Positions 18,456-26,442 of a DNA stretch of 64,000 nt are shown here, in pieces (positions within the stretch are counted from its first letter, which is position 1; each line of letters opens with the position of its first letter). The notes below the pieces were generated by a model, which was not told where the DNA came from, did no database searches, and worked only from the letters and a program-made list of their open reading frames with translations. The stretch comes from Nocardia vinacea NBRC 16497. GTDB taxonomy: Bacteria > Actinomycetota > Actinomycetes > Mycobacteriales > Mycobacteriaceae. Where the stretch lies: positions 45,432 to 109,431 of the forward strand of contig NZ_BAGN01000220.1 in NCBI RefSeq assembly GCF_000308835.1. The letters are read 5' to 3'. A program made the translations under genes and the position numbers.

Positions 18456-18495
18456 GTGTTGTAATCACTGTCACGTCGATGAGGAAGGGACAGAC

Positions 18496-19887
18496 GTGTC
18501 AGTGATCAATGAGGATCCGACCCGCACGCGTCGGCGCGGATTGCGCGCGGCGGCCGCGCTGGTATCGATGGCGATGGCATTGATGGCCGGGGGTGTCACG
18601 GCCAAGCCCGTAGCCGCAGCGCCTGTGCCGCAACAGGATTCGTTCTATCAACCGCAGGAGGGCTTCGAGGCGCAGGAAGTCGGCGCAATTCTGCGCTCGC
18701 GCGAGGTGCATCTGGCGGTGCTGACCGTACTGCCGCTGAGCGTGCGCTCATGGCAGCTGCTCTACCGCAGCACCGATCTGTTCGGACAGCCGACGGCCGC
18801 CGTCAGCACCGTGATCCTGCCCGCGGGTGCGGATCCGAACCGGTCGCGTCCGCTGGTCTCGCTGCAGTTCTACTACGACAGCGCCAGCATCGCCTGCTCG
18901 CCGTCGTTCGTACTGCAGCAGGGCGCCGGACTGCCGGGTGTCGAAGGCATCCACTCACAGAGCGAGCTGATCGCGATCGCCGCGCTGATCAGCCAGGGCT
19001 GGGCCATTTCGGTGCCGGATTACGAGGGCCTCGACGGACACCTCGCGGTGGCCGAGGAGCCGGGATATATGACCCTCGACGGCATTCGGGCCGCCGAGCG
19101 ATTCGAACCGCTCGGCCTGGACGGCGCGAATACCCCGGTGGCGCTGTGGGGTTATTCCGGCGGCGGCATGGGCAGTGGCTGGGCCGCCGAGATGCAGCCG
19201 AGCTATGCGCCGGAGCTGAACGTGAAAGGTGCGGCGCTCGGTGCGCCGGTTTCGGATGTCGAATCCCTGCTGCACGTCAACGGATCCATGTTCTCCAGCC
19301 TCATCGGGATCGGTGTCTCCTCGCTCTACAACGCCTACCCGAAGTTCCGCGAGGCGACTGATCAGTACCTGACGCCCGAGGGCAAGGCGCTGATGAACCG
19401 AACCAACTCGCAGTGCCTGCCACGCAATGCACTGACCCAGATGTTCACCGATTACCAACGGATTCTGACGATTCCGATCGCGCAGTACCTCGCGCTACCG
19501 GAAATCCGCGAGGTCTTCGACGCGACCGTCCTCGGCAAACACACCCCGACCGCGCCGCTGTTCATCTATCAGGGCGTCCTGGACGAGGCCGTTCCGATCT
19601 GGACTACCGATCGCCTGAACCAGCAGTGGTGCGCGGACGGTGCGTCGATCGTCTACAAACGCGACCACCTCAGCGAACACCTGACCCTCCCGTCGCTGGG
19701 CATGGCCGACACCTTCAACTGGTTGAAGTCCCGCCTGACTCCCGATGCGCCGGATCAGGTCGGCTGTCGCACCGAGAACGTGGTTTCCATGCTCGCCGAT
19801 TTCAATGCACTGCTCACCCAGATCGAGATCAACCTGAACGCCACCTTCGGCGCCCTCGGTTTCCCGATCGGCCCGCGCGAACGCTGA
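18496..19887 (+). CDS. Secretory triacylglycerol lipase (LIP family)
   Basis: A 463-residue secreted alpha/beta-hydrolase of the LIP (secretory lipase, PF03583-like) family. The signal peptide comprises an RTRRRGLR basic region, a hydrophobic core and a VAAAP cleavage area near residue 42. The nucleophile elbow is GYSGGG near 222, with a catalytic Asp probably in VLDEAVPIW and His in DHLSEHL. The GTG start at 18496 is preceded by GAGGAAGGGA. Likely substrates are host or environmental lipids. It is divergent from a TetR gene that probably represses it. Confidence 0.9.
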   Translation: MSVINEDPTRTRRRGLRAAAALVSMAMALMAGGVTAKPVAAAPVPQQDSFYQPQEGFEAQEVGAILRSREVHLAVLTVLPLSVRSWQLLYRSTDLFGQPTAAVSTVILPAGADPNRSRPLVSLQFYYDSASIACSPSFVLQQGAGLPGVEGIHSQSELIAIAALISQGWAISVPDYEGLDGHLAVAEEPGYMTLDGIRAAERFEPLGLDGANTPVALWGYSGGGMGSGWAAEMQPSYAPELNVKGAALGAPVSDVESLLHVNGSMFSSLIGIGVSSLYNAYPKFREATDQYLTPEGKALMNRTNSQCLPRNALTQMFTDYQRILTIPIAQYLALPEIREVFDATVLGKHTPTAPLFIYQGVLDEAVPIWTTDRLNQQWCADGASIVYKRDHLSEHLTLPSLGMADTFNWLKSRLTPDAPDQVGCRTENVVSMLADFNALLTQIEINLNATFGALGFPIGPRER

Positions 19888-19962
19888 TCACGCAACCGCT
19901 CGGCACCAATTTGTGCGAATCCACTCCTGAGCGGCGGATTCTTCGTGTACCTTCCAGTGAGA

Positions 19963-19991
19963 AGCCCCGGACCACCCGTTGGTCCGGGGCT
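19963..19991. terminator. Bidirectional terminator between the lipase gene and thiC
   Basis: A perfect 12-bp stem (AGCCCCGGACCA with TGGTCCGGGGCT) encloses a five-base loop between convergent stop codons. There is no long U-tract, as is common in high-GC actinobacteria. Confidence 0.75.
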
Positions 19992-20023
19992 ATCGCCATT
20001 TCAGTGGCCGCCTCGAGTGCTAC

Positions 20024-21649
20024 TCACGACACGACCGGCAAATACACCTGTGCGCCGTGGTCGGCGAATTCGGCGGACTTCTCCGCCATACCGGCTTGCA
20101 GCGCTTCGGTCTCGGTGAGCCCCTGGCGCGCGGCGTATTCCCGCACGTCGGCGGAGATGCGCATGGAGCAGAACTTCGGTCCGCACATGGAGCAGAAGTG
20201 GGCGGTCTTGGCGGGTTCGGCGGGGAGGGTTTCGTCGTGGTACTCGCGGGCGGTATCCGGATCGAGGGAGAGGGCGAACTGGTCGCGCCAGCGGAATTCG
20301 AACCGTGCCTTGGACAGCTCGTTATCGCGGTCCTGGGCGTGCGGATGACCTTTGGCGAGGTCGGCGGCGTGCGCGGCGATCTTGTAGGTGATCACGCCGA
20401 CCTTGACGTCGTCGCGGTTGGGCAGGCCCAGGTGCTCCTTGGGAGTGACGTAGCACAGCATCGCGGTGCCCGCCTGGGCGATGATCGCCGCGCCGATGGC
20501 CGAGGTGATGTGGTCATAGGCGGGTGCGATATCGGTGGCGAGCGGGCCGAGGGTGTAGAACGGCGCCTCCTCGCACAGCTCCTCCTCCAACCGCACGTTC
20601 TCCACGATCTTGTGCATCGGCACATGCCCCGGACCCTCGATCATGACCTGCACGCCATGCGATTTCGCGATCTTGGTCAGCTCACCGAGGGTGCGCAGCT
20701 CGGCGAACTGGGCCTCGTCATTGGCATCGGCGATGGAGCCGGGACGCAGGCCGTCACCGAGGGAGAAGGTCACGTCGTACTTCGCCAGGATCTCGCAGAG
20801 TTCGGCGAAGTTGGTGTACAGGAACGACTCCCGATGATGCGCCAGACACCATGCGGCCATGATGGATCCGCCACGCGAGACGATGCCGGTGACCCGCTTG
20901 GCGGTCAGCGGCACGTAGCGCAGCAGCACACCGGCATGCACGGTCATATAGTCGACGCCCTGCTCGCACTGCTCGATTACGGTGTCGCGGTAGATCTCCC
21001 AGGTGAGCGCGGTCGGATCGCCGTTCACCTTCTCCAGCGCCTGATAGATCGGCACGGTGCCGACCGGGACGGGCGAGTTGCGCAGGATCCATTCGCGCGT
21101 CTCGTGAATGTTCTTGCCGGTGGACAGATCCATGATGGTGTCCGCGCCCCAGCGGGTGGCCCACACCATCTTCTCCACCTCCTCCGCGATCGAGGAGGAC
21201 ACGGCCGAATTGCCGATATTGGCATTGATCTTCACCAGGAACTTTTTGCCGATAATGGTCGGCTCCAGCTCCGGATGCTTGTGGTTGGCCGGGATGACCG
21301 CGCGACCGGCGGCGACCTCGTCGCGCACCAACTCCGGCGTGACGCCCTCGCGCGCGGCGATGAAGCGCATCTCGGCGGTGATGATGCCCTGACGCGCCCA
21401 GGCCAGCTGGGTCGGCGGACCGTCGACCTCGGGCTTGGTCCAGCCGTCGCGCAGCTTCGGTAGACCGGCCTCCAGATCGATGGACTCCGGGTCGTCGGTG
21501 TACGGGCCCGAGGTGTCGTAGACATCGAAGTGCTCGCCATTGGTCAGATTGATCCGACGCACCGGAATGCGCAGGTCATCGACCTCTTGGTAATGCTTGA
21601 CGCTGCCTTCGATCGGACCGGTGGTCACGGAATCGACAGGTGTGCCCAT
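20024..21649 (-). CDS. thiC: Phosphomethylpyrimidine synthase
   Basis: Radical-SAM enzyme that converts aminoimidazole ribotide to hydroxymethylpyrimidine phosphate for thiamine. It is 541 residues, with the core motifs INANIGNSAVSSSI, SRGGSIMAAWCLAHH and EGPGHVPMHKI, and the C-terminal [4Fe-4S]-binding CSMCGPKFC. ATG 21649 follows a TPP riboswitch, with its Shine-Dalgarno AGGGAGG at the aptamer's 3' edge. In this window thiC is oriented opposite to where M. tuberculosis synteny would place it. Confidence 0.97.
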   Translation of the reverse strand: MGTPVDSVTTGPIEGSVKHYQEVDDLRIPVRRINLTNGEHFDVYDTSGPYTDDPESIDLEAGLPKLRDGWTKPEVDGPPTQLAWARQGIITAEMRFIAAREGVTPELVRDEVAAGRAVIPANHKHPELEPTIIGKKFLVKINANIGNSAVSSSIAEEVEKMVWATRWGADTIMDLSTGKNIHETREWILRNSPVPVGTVPIYQALEKVNGDPTALTWEIYRDTVIEQCEQGVDYMTVHAGVLLRYVPLTAKRVTGIVSRGGSIMAAWCLAHHRESFLYTNFAELCEILAKYDVTFSLGDGLRPGSIADANDEAQFAELRTLGELTKIAKSHGVQVMIEGPGHVPMHKIVENVRLEEELCEEAPFYTLGPLATDIAPAYDHITSAIGAAIIAQAGTAMLCYVTPKEHLGLPNRDDVKVGVITYKIAAHAADLAKGHPHAQDRDNELSKARFEFRWRDQFALSLDPDTAREYHDETLPAEPAKTAHFCSMCGPKFCSMRISADVREYAARQGLTETEALQAGMAEKSAEFADHGAQVYLPVVS

Positions 21650-21657
21650 GAATATCC

Positions 21658-21760
21658 TCCCTACGCCGGCATTACCCGGTCAGGTTCATACGGTCGACGG
21701 CCCTGAACGCCCGAATGGGCTAGCCGTCCTCTCAGCCCGCTGGTGCGAGCCCCCGTTGGT
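21658..21760 (-). promoter_or_regulatory. TPP riboswitch (THI element) controlling thiC
   Basis: On the minus strand the conserved pieces occur in order: a CGGGGGCTCG arm, GGCTGAGAGG, a variable P3 arm, ATGAACCTGA, and CCGGGTAATGCCGGCG followed by AGGGAGG. The thiC Shine-Dalgarno overlaps the end of the aptamer. This suggests that TPP binding blocks translation initiation (established mechanism for many THI elements; inferred here). The reading frame of the neighbouring TnpB runs through the 5' two thirds of the aptamer and stops at the TGA of ATGAACC. Confidence 0.95.
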
Positions 21761-23095
21761 GTGTGAAATTTTCCCGCCCGACGATACCTTTCCATGTCCG
21801 CGCTCCACCGGGCACGCTGCTACTGCTACTGCTGCTGCTGCCGGTAGATTCCTCAGGTTGATTCCTCCCCCGTCTGAACCTGATGTCGGGGGATTCTTGG
21901 CTCGAGCTGCCGGCGTGCTCGGCGAGCGCGCAGGTCTTGTGCTCTCAACACCAGCAGGGTGGAAACCAGCCCTGTTGATCATGACGAACGCGGAGTTCTT
22001 GTCCCTCGGGGACACGTGTCCGCAGCTCTCACACCGGTAGGTGCGTTCGGACAGCAGGAGGCGGTGCTTGGCTCTCGCCCCACACATCCGGCAATCCATC
22101 GACGTGTAGGCGGGATTCACCAGCCGCACATCCCGGCCGTGCTTACGGCCCATCTCGAGCAGCGCTGCCTTCGCCGCGCCTATCGCCGCGTCGGCCGCCT
22201 TCCGCGCCATCGTGCTCTTCGCGAGGAACTTCGGTTTGAAGTCTTCCACCGCGACCTGATCGAACTCTCGCATCACGGTTTTCGCCCATTTGCGGGCGGT
22301 GTCCTGCCGCCGCCGCGCCACCTTTTTGTGCAGCTTCGCGGCCTGATGTTTCGCCTTCCGGTAGCCTCGCGAACTCGGTTGCCCGCAGCGCGGTTTCCGC
22401 CGCGCCATCATTTGCTGATATCGGCCAAGTTTCGCTGCGGCTTTCTTCCCGTACTCGGGGTGGGGCAGGTCGTGGAGGTCGCTGGTGGTAGTAGCGATCT
22501 CCTTCACGCCCCAGTCAATTCCGATGGCCTGACCGGTCATGGGAGGCCGTTCTGCCTGTGCGGGGATGACGAAGGAGCAATACCAGTGTCCGACAGTGTC
22601 GCGATAGACGCGAACGCTGGACGGCGCAGCGGGCAACTCCCGCGACCACACCACCCGCACAGCCACGCCCCCGGCAAGGTGCAGGCAGCCGTCCTTGATA
22701 CGGAATCCGCGGAGGGTGTAGTTGAGGGTCGGGCCAGCGAGATCCTTCTTCTTGAAACGGGGCATCCTCGCCCGGCGACGTTGGGGGACACGGTCTTTGA
22801 TGTCCTTCAGCGCCTTGACTCGAGAGCGGCCGAAGTCACGGATAATCTGCTGCTGCGGCACCGACGCCCCGCCCCGCAGCCAGTCGTGCTCGGCCCGCCA
22901 GCCGGTGAGCTTCTTGTCCAGAGCGGCGGAACCGATCTCCTCCCCACTCTTGCGAGCTTGCTTGGATTCGGCAACACATTGGTTCCACACCCATCGGCAC
23001 CGGTCCCACTCGGCGAGCAGAGCGCGGCGGGCGGTGGTAGAGAGCCGGAGCCGATAGGTGTACCGCACGCTCCCTGCCGCCTCTATATCGCTCAC
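21686..23095 (-). CDS. tnpB: TnpB (IS605/IS1341-type RNA-guided nuclease), C-terminus reads into the thiC riboswitch
   Basis: A 469-residue TnpB without a TnpA partner. The N-terminal WED/REC-like region begins near residue 10. The RuvC residues all seem present: Asp194 in IGIDWGVKE, Glu284 in VAVEDFKPKF and Asp365 in PRDKNSA. The zinc finger is C335-x2-C338 and C355-x2-C358. Start is GTG 23095. After about residue 380 the sequence becomes low complexity. The last 25 or so residues are encoded by the thiC TPP riboswitch, whose ATGA supplies the stop, so the natural C-terminus has probably been replaced at insertion. An omega RNA would be expected at the element's right end, overlapping this 3' region. 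Confidence 0.9.
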   Translation of the reverse strand: MSDIEAAGSVRYTYRLRLSTTARRALLAEWDRCRWVWNQCVAESKQARKSGEEIGSAALDKKLTGWRAEHDWLRGGASVPQQQIIRDFGRSRVKALKDIKDRVPQRRRARMPRFKKKDLAGPTLNYTLRGFRIKDGCLHLAGGVAVRVVWSRELPAAPSSVRVYRDTVGHWYCSFVIPAQAERPPMTGQAIGIDWGVKEIATTTSDLHDLPHPEYGKKAAAKLGRYQQMMARRKPRCGQPSSRGYRKAKHQAAKLHKKVARRRQDTARKWAKTVMREFDQVAVEDFKPKFLAKSTMARKAADAAIGAAKAALLEMGRKHGRDVRLVNPAYTSMDCRMCGARAKHRLLLSERTYRCESCGHVSPRDKNSAFVMINRAGFHPAGVESTRPARSPSTPAARAKNPPTSGSDGGGINLRNLPAAAAVAVAACPVERGHGKVSSGGKISHTNGGSHQRAERTASPFGRSGPSTV

Positions 23096-23183
23096 ATGTT
23101 CGACCGTAACATTGGCTGCATGCGGCCGGGGGGCACTTCGCGGGGTCGGACTGAACGACGGGCATACACGCTACATTTCTCTG

Positions 23184-23378
23184 GTGAAATTCACCCTGGA
23201 GGTAGATCTGGATGTCCTGCCCGACGGCGTGGCCGCGCCGGCCGATCTCGCCGATGAGCTCGGCCGGATCCTGCGCTATTGGGGCGGAAATATGAAGCAC
23301 TACCAGATCACCGAGGGTGACAGCTCTGCGATCTACAACTCCGGATACCGCGAGGTCGGCTCCTGGCAGATCAGCTGA
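23184..23378 (+). CDS. Small conserved hypothetical protein
   Basis: A 64-residue protein starting at GTG 23184 (VKFTLEVDLDVLPDG) and ending REVGSWQIS. The core ADELGRILRYWGGNMKHYQI looks conserved and amphipathic; similar short proteins are familiar from Rhodococcus and Nocardia, but I know no function. The longer open frame upstream runs antisense over the start of tnpB. It overlaps the convergent PhnB-like gene tail-to-tail by eight bases. Confidence 0.6.
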   Translation: MKFTLEVDLDVLPDGVAAPADLADELGRILRYWGGNMKHYQITEGDSSAIYNSGYREVGSWQIS

Positions 23379-23853
23379 TCTTGCCCTCGTAGGCGTCCCG
23401 CATGCCTTGCAGGTCGATCTTCTGCATACCGAGCATCGCCTGCATGGCGCGGTTCGCGGCCTCGCGGTTGGTACTCGTCAACAGGGTGTCGGCTTCAACA
23501 GGCCAGATCTGCCAGGGAATACCGTATTTATCGTTGAGCCAACCACATTCGATCGGCTGGCCGCCGTCGGCGAGCAGTGCCGTCCAGAGCCGGTCGACCT
23601 CGTCCTGACTGTCGCAATTCACCAGCAGCGACATGGCGTGGGTGTAGTGGTAATCGCCGCCGCCGTTGATGGCGGTGAACTTCTGACCGTTGAGTTCGAA
23701 ATCGACGAGCATCGTCAGTCCGGCTTCGCGCGGCCCCACCTCGGAGTAGGGCACGACATTGGTGATCTTCGAATCCTCGAACAGCGAACAGTAGAACTCG
23801 GCGGCCTGCTCGGCCTGGGTGTCGTACCAGAGGTTCGTGACGATTTTCTGCAT
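23371..23853 (-). CDS. VOC/PhnB-like protein (3-demethylubiquinone-type fold)
   Basis: A 160-residue single-chain vicinal-oxygen-chelate-fold protein of the PhnB/3-dmu-9_3-mt type. Evidence includes the start MQKIVTNLWYDTQAEQAAEFYCSLF, AMSLLVNCDSQDEVDRLW and CGWLNDKYGIPWQIWP, in the usual two-beta-alpha-repeat order. Members are often of unknown substrate. The start ATG 23853 has a GGAGG site upstream. It lies head-to-tail with another VOC gene. Confidence 0.88.
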   Translation of the reverse strand: MQKIVTNLWYDTQAEQAAEFYCSLFEDSKITNVVPYSEVGPREAGLTMLVDFELNGQKFTAINGGGDYHYTHAMSLLVNCDSQDEVDRLWTALLADGGQPIECGWLNDKYGIPWQIWPVEADTLLTSTNREAANRAMQAMLGMQKIDLQGMRDAYEGKIS

Positions 23854-23920
23854 GGTGGTCCTCCCGATCGGTGTGCCTGTATTAGTGCCGACGGTGCTGG
23901 CGGACGGAATTCATCGCCCG

Positions 23921-24328
23921 TCAGTAGGACTGGAGCTCGATCAGGGTACCCGCTGGGTCGCGCAGGTGTCCGGTGCGCAGGTTCGGACCCCAGTTCGGTC
24001 GATCGGCCGCGGCGGCTGCCAGGGTCGCGCCGTTGCGCAGGCAGAGGTCGAGGCCCGTGTCGACGTCGGGTACTCGGCAGACGAACATCACGGCATCTTG
24101 CGCGGGTGCGGCGGTGACGGGCAGATCGGTGGTGCCGACGACTTCGGCCATCATGCTGCGGTCGAAGAGCACGAGTACTGCTTGGTCGTCGACATCCCAG
24201 TTTGCGTAGGGGCCCGCCGCGGTGCCCTTGATCAGCTTCGCGCCGATGAGCTCAGGGAGGACGGCGCTGTAGAAGTCGAAGCATTCGGCGAAACGGGTGA
24301 CGAGCAGTCTCGGGTAGAGAGCGTCCAC
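23921..24328 (-). CDS. Glyoxalase/bleomycin-resistance (VOC) protein
   Basis: A 135-residue VOC domain protein (start MDALYPRLLVTRFAECFDFYSAVL, end DPAGTLIELQSY), with the family pattern of an N-terminal strand, FYxxVL helix and a terminal DPxGxxIEL. The substrate is unknown. It is divergent from a MarR gene with a 58-bp gap that holds a strong palindrome, so MarR control is likely. The start ATG 24328 is close to the palindrome. Confidence 0.87.
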   Translation of the reverse strand: MDALYPRLLVTRFAECFDFYSAVLPELIGAKLIKGTAAGPYANWDVDDQAVLVLFDRSMMAEVVGTTDLPVTAAPAQDAVMFVCRVPDVDTGLDLCLRNGATLAAAAADRPNWGPNLRTGHLRDPAGTLIELQSY

Positions 24329-24343
24329 GCTGTCTCCTAATTA

Positions 24344-24372
24344 GTAGGTGCGAACCTATCGTAGGTTCTACC
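24344..24372. promoter_or_regulatory. MarR operator between the VOC and marR genes
   Basis: A core of AACCTA-TCG-TAGGTT (24353-24367) is a perfect inverted repeat, extended on both sides by GTAGGT and CTACC half-sites. It covers the -35 region of marR, whose -10 TATAAT is at 24374-24379. Confidence 0.75.
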
Positions 24373-24373
24373 C

Positions 24374-24379
24374 TATAAT
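24374..24379 (+). promoter_or_regulatory. -10 box of a leaderless marR transcript
   Basis: A consensus TATAAT ends seven bases before ATG 24387. The transcript would therefore start at or next to the start codon, which is common in actinobacteria. The -35 region is poor and lies within the operator. Confidence 0.6.
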
Positions 24380-24386
24380 TTGTCGC

Positions 24387-24848
24387 ATGGACTCCGCGCA
24401 TGCACTTCCGCCGAGCCTGGTCGGGCTCGAGACCTACCTGCTGTCACGGGTGGGCAAGGTCGCGCGGGGGCGGTTCGCCGATCGGCTTGCGGCGCGCGGG
24501 CTTCGGCTGTGGCATATGGCCGTGCTCGCCGCGCTCGCCGATTTCGGGCCGCATGCGCAGCGTGATCTGGGCATTCGGCTCGATATCCATCCGAGCGACG
24601 TGGCGAAGATCGTCGACGAATTGGCAAGTGCCGGTCAGGTCGAACGCACTCGCGATCCCGCCGACCGTCGTCGAATGTCGGTGCGGATCACCAGGACCGG
24701 CCGGGACTTGTTGCGAGCCCTCGACAAGGAGGCGGGACAGGTACGCGACGAGATTCTCGCTCCGCTGCGTCAAAATGAACGAATTGTGCTGGCGGACATG
24801 ATGCTTCGGCTATTCGAACACACTCACCCGGACACCGGCGCGGACTGA
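24387..24848 (+). CDS. MarR-family transcriptional regulator
   Basis: A 153-residue winged-helix regulator (MDSAHALPPSLVGLETYLLSRVG...). The wHTH spans about residues 45-105, with DLGIRLDIHPSDVAKIVDELASAGQVERTRDPADRRRMSVRIT including the DxRxxR-type wing. The ATG at 24387 is chosen over the longer frame because it directly follows a TATAAT box and gives normal length. It is divergent from a VOC gene and probably controls it through the palindrome in the gap. Confidence 0.92.
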   Translation: MDSAHALPPSLVGLETYLLSRVGKVARGRFADRLAARGLRLWHMAVLAALADFGPHAQRDLGIRLDIHPSDVAKIVDELASAGQVERTRDPADRRRMSVRITRTGRDLLRALDKEAGQVRDEILAPLRQNERIVLADMMLRLFEHTHPDTGAD

Positions 24849-24875
24849 CCCCTCGTCGGTCCGCGCCGGAGATCT

Positions 24876-25097
24876 TCAGTTCGACGCCGCTTCCGGGCGC
24901 AACAGCACATTCAGGTCGATCGCGATATGGCGTCCGATCATCAGTTCCGGCGCCCGGATACCGATTTCCCGCCGGTCCAGCACGGCATGGGCGAGCAGGC
25001 GGACGGTGTCATCGGGACCGAGGACGAATCTGGCTACAGTGCAGACGAGTTCGACCCGTCGCCCGCGCACCCGCGCGCTCCCGGCAACTCGCCACTC
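24876..25097 (-). pseudogene. Truncated YceI-like protein (C-terminal remnant)
   Basis: Reading on the minus strand from about 25097, the translation (DEWRVAGSARVRGRRVELVCTV... ending DRREIGIRAPELMIGRHIAIDLNVLLRP) resembles the last third of YceI lipocalin-like proteins, which have W-x-V-x-G, a LDRxDFGI-like strand and a final strand. The first two thirds are missing: upstream the same frame runs straight into a transposase fragment. I read this as a gene cut by an IS982-type element. Confidence 0.5.
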
Positions 25098-25257
25098 ATC
25101 GGGAAGTGAAGCCGAGCAATGTCTGCATTACCGCCAAAGTCACCAATTCCGCGTCCGACAGCCGCATCGTGAAGCCCACATCCGGACGCGACGGACCCAG
25201 ATCGGGCGCACTCTTCAAAAGGTCATCGGTCTTGACATAAAGTGCAGTCGCGAGGGC
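25096..25257 (-). pseudogene. IS982-family transposase, N-terminal remnant
   Basis: About 53 residues (LATALYVKTDDLLKSAPDL...LSDAELVTLAVMQTLLGFTS) match the well-conserved N-terminus of IS982-type transposases. The frame stops at 25096, directly at the join to the YceI fragment. The DDE catalytic part is absent, so this is a dead relic. It marks the region as a past insertion site. Confidence 0.7.
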
Positions 25258-25330
25258 GCAACACGCACAAGACTGGCTGTGTGGCAATATGTTTCGGCCA
25301 CGGCGGGTGTCGACCTCGGTCACGACCGGA

Positions 25331-25696
25331 TCACCCTTCGAGGAACTCGAGGCGATTGCCGACCGGATCATCGGTATGAAAACGGCGACGGCCGGGGATT
25401 TCTGCCGGGTCGGCCCAACGTACCGGATACCCGGCCGCCTCGACTGCCGCGGCCGTGGCGTCGACATTCACCACAAATGCCGGGTGCGCCTTGCGGGCGG
25501 GCCGGAAGTCCGCCTCGATGCCCACATGCAGCTCCGCGTCCGGACCGCCGCGCCCCGGCACCCGGAACCAGCATCCACCCCGCACCGCGAGCTGCGGCGG
25601 CTTGGACAGTTCGGACCAACCCAGCACGCCGGCATAAAACGCACGCAGTCGATCTTCCGAGCCGGCCGGCGCGGCGATCTGAACATGGTGAAGCAT
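25331..25696 (-). CDS. Glyoxalase-like VOC protein
   Basis: A 121-residue VOC protein starting MLHHVQIAAPAGSEDRLRAFYAGVLGW and ending DDPVGNRLEFLEG. It has the usual metal-site strands (LHHVQ, ELHVGI and NRLEFLE). The ATG 25696 is preceded by GGAGGGG. Its neighbours on both sides are gene remnants, so its genomic context says little about function. Confidence 0.88.
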   Translation of the reverse strand: MLHHVQIAAPAGSEDRLRAFYAGVLGWSELSKPPQLAVRGGCWFRVPGRGGPDAELHVGIEADFRPARKAHPAFVVNVDATAAAVEAAGYPVRWADPAEIPGRRRFHTDDPVGNRLEFLEG

Positions 25697-25757
25697 GGGT
25701 CGACCCCTCCTGCAGCTCACTAAATTCAATACAGGACAATCGTACTGCTAGCAGGAG

Positions 25758-26327
25758 GCCATCGAGATCGGTGCCCGAGCGCGCCAGCCGCTGGCCCGGC
25801 TGTGGAGCTATCTATGGCAGGCCTCGGCCGCATTCCAACTCGGCGATCTCGGCCTGGTCGACCGAGCGATCATCGAACTCGAGCAGGTCGCCGAGCGGGG
25901 ACGCCTGCCGGTCGCCCGCTGGCATCGGCATCGACTCGATGCCAGCCGCGCCGCACTGACCGGTGATTTCGCCGCCGCGGACGAAAGTAATAACGCCGCG
26001 TTCGAACTCGCCGTCCGGATGGGCGGCGAGTCGCTGCTCGGTTTGCACCACGCGTTTCGCAGACCGATGAACATGGTGCAGGGATATGTGTCCGAAACCG
26101 AAGCCGTCGAACGATTCGCGGCGATGCGCCATGCGCCGCAGATACCGTTGATCCGGATCTTTCTACCGATGACACGCGCCATGGCCGGCGATCTCGACGA
26201 GGCACGCGCGCTGTTCCAGGAGTTCCGGGAAATGCCCGGCACCTTTCAGATCGGTCCGCATTGGCTCGGGCTGCTCTGTGGTCGTCAGGCGACATCGAAG
26301 ACGTTGCGCGCAATGCCGAGGATTTGA
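25758..26327 (+). pseudogene. Remnant of a TPR-containing (LuxR/AfsR-like) regulator
   Basis: An open stretch in one frame encodes a helical, TPR-like sequence (LARLWSYLWQASAAFQLGDLGLVDRAIIELEQVAERG, then TGDFAAADESNNAAFELAVRMGGESL and AMAGDLDEARALFQEFREMPG). Repeats of this kind occur in the C-terminal half of large ATP-binding LuxR-type regulators. There is no convincing start, no ATPase part and no HTH. Near 26280 the likely continuation (GDIEDVARNAEDLSA) shifts to another frame. It is therefore scored as a decayed internal fragment. Confidence 0.55.
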
Positions 26328-26442
26328 GCGCGCGTCGAATCATCCAGGTCCGCAGCGATTCCACCGCACCGCCGACCGAGCCCTCAGCGCAAGCCCGAGA
26401 AGGCCACGGGCGATCGCGCCGAGCGCGGAATCTCGATATCGC

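Noticed and set aside
12401..19887. Biosynthetic gene cluster around the acyl-CoA dehydrogenase, hmgA/fahA and lipase
   Set aside because: No carrier protein, PKS or NRPS genes; the units are separately regulated catabolic genes.
19979..21463. 494-codon open frame on the plus strand
   Set aside because: Antisense to thiC; no recognisable protein sequence.
21816..21845. Trinucleotide run (GCT/ACT) near the tnpB 3' end suspected as a microsatellite or CRISPR-like repeat
   Set aside because: It is a short Ala/Val-coding low-complexity stretch in the tnpB frame without spacers or regular units.
21686..23095. TnpB as a nuclease-dead TldR-type repressor of thiC
   Set aside because: All three RuvC acidic residues appear to be present, so the nuclease-dead repressor idea is not supported by sequence.
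21960..23257. 432-codon open frame on the plus strand
   Set aside because: Antisense to tnpB; no domain, low-complexity translation.
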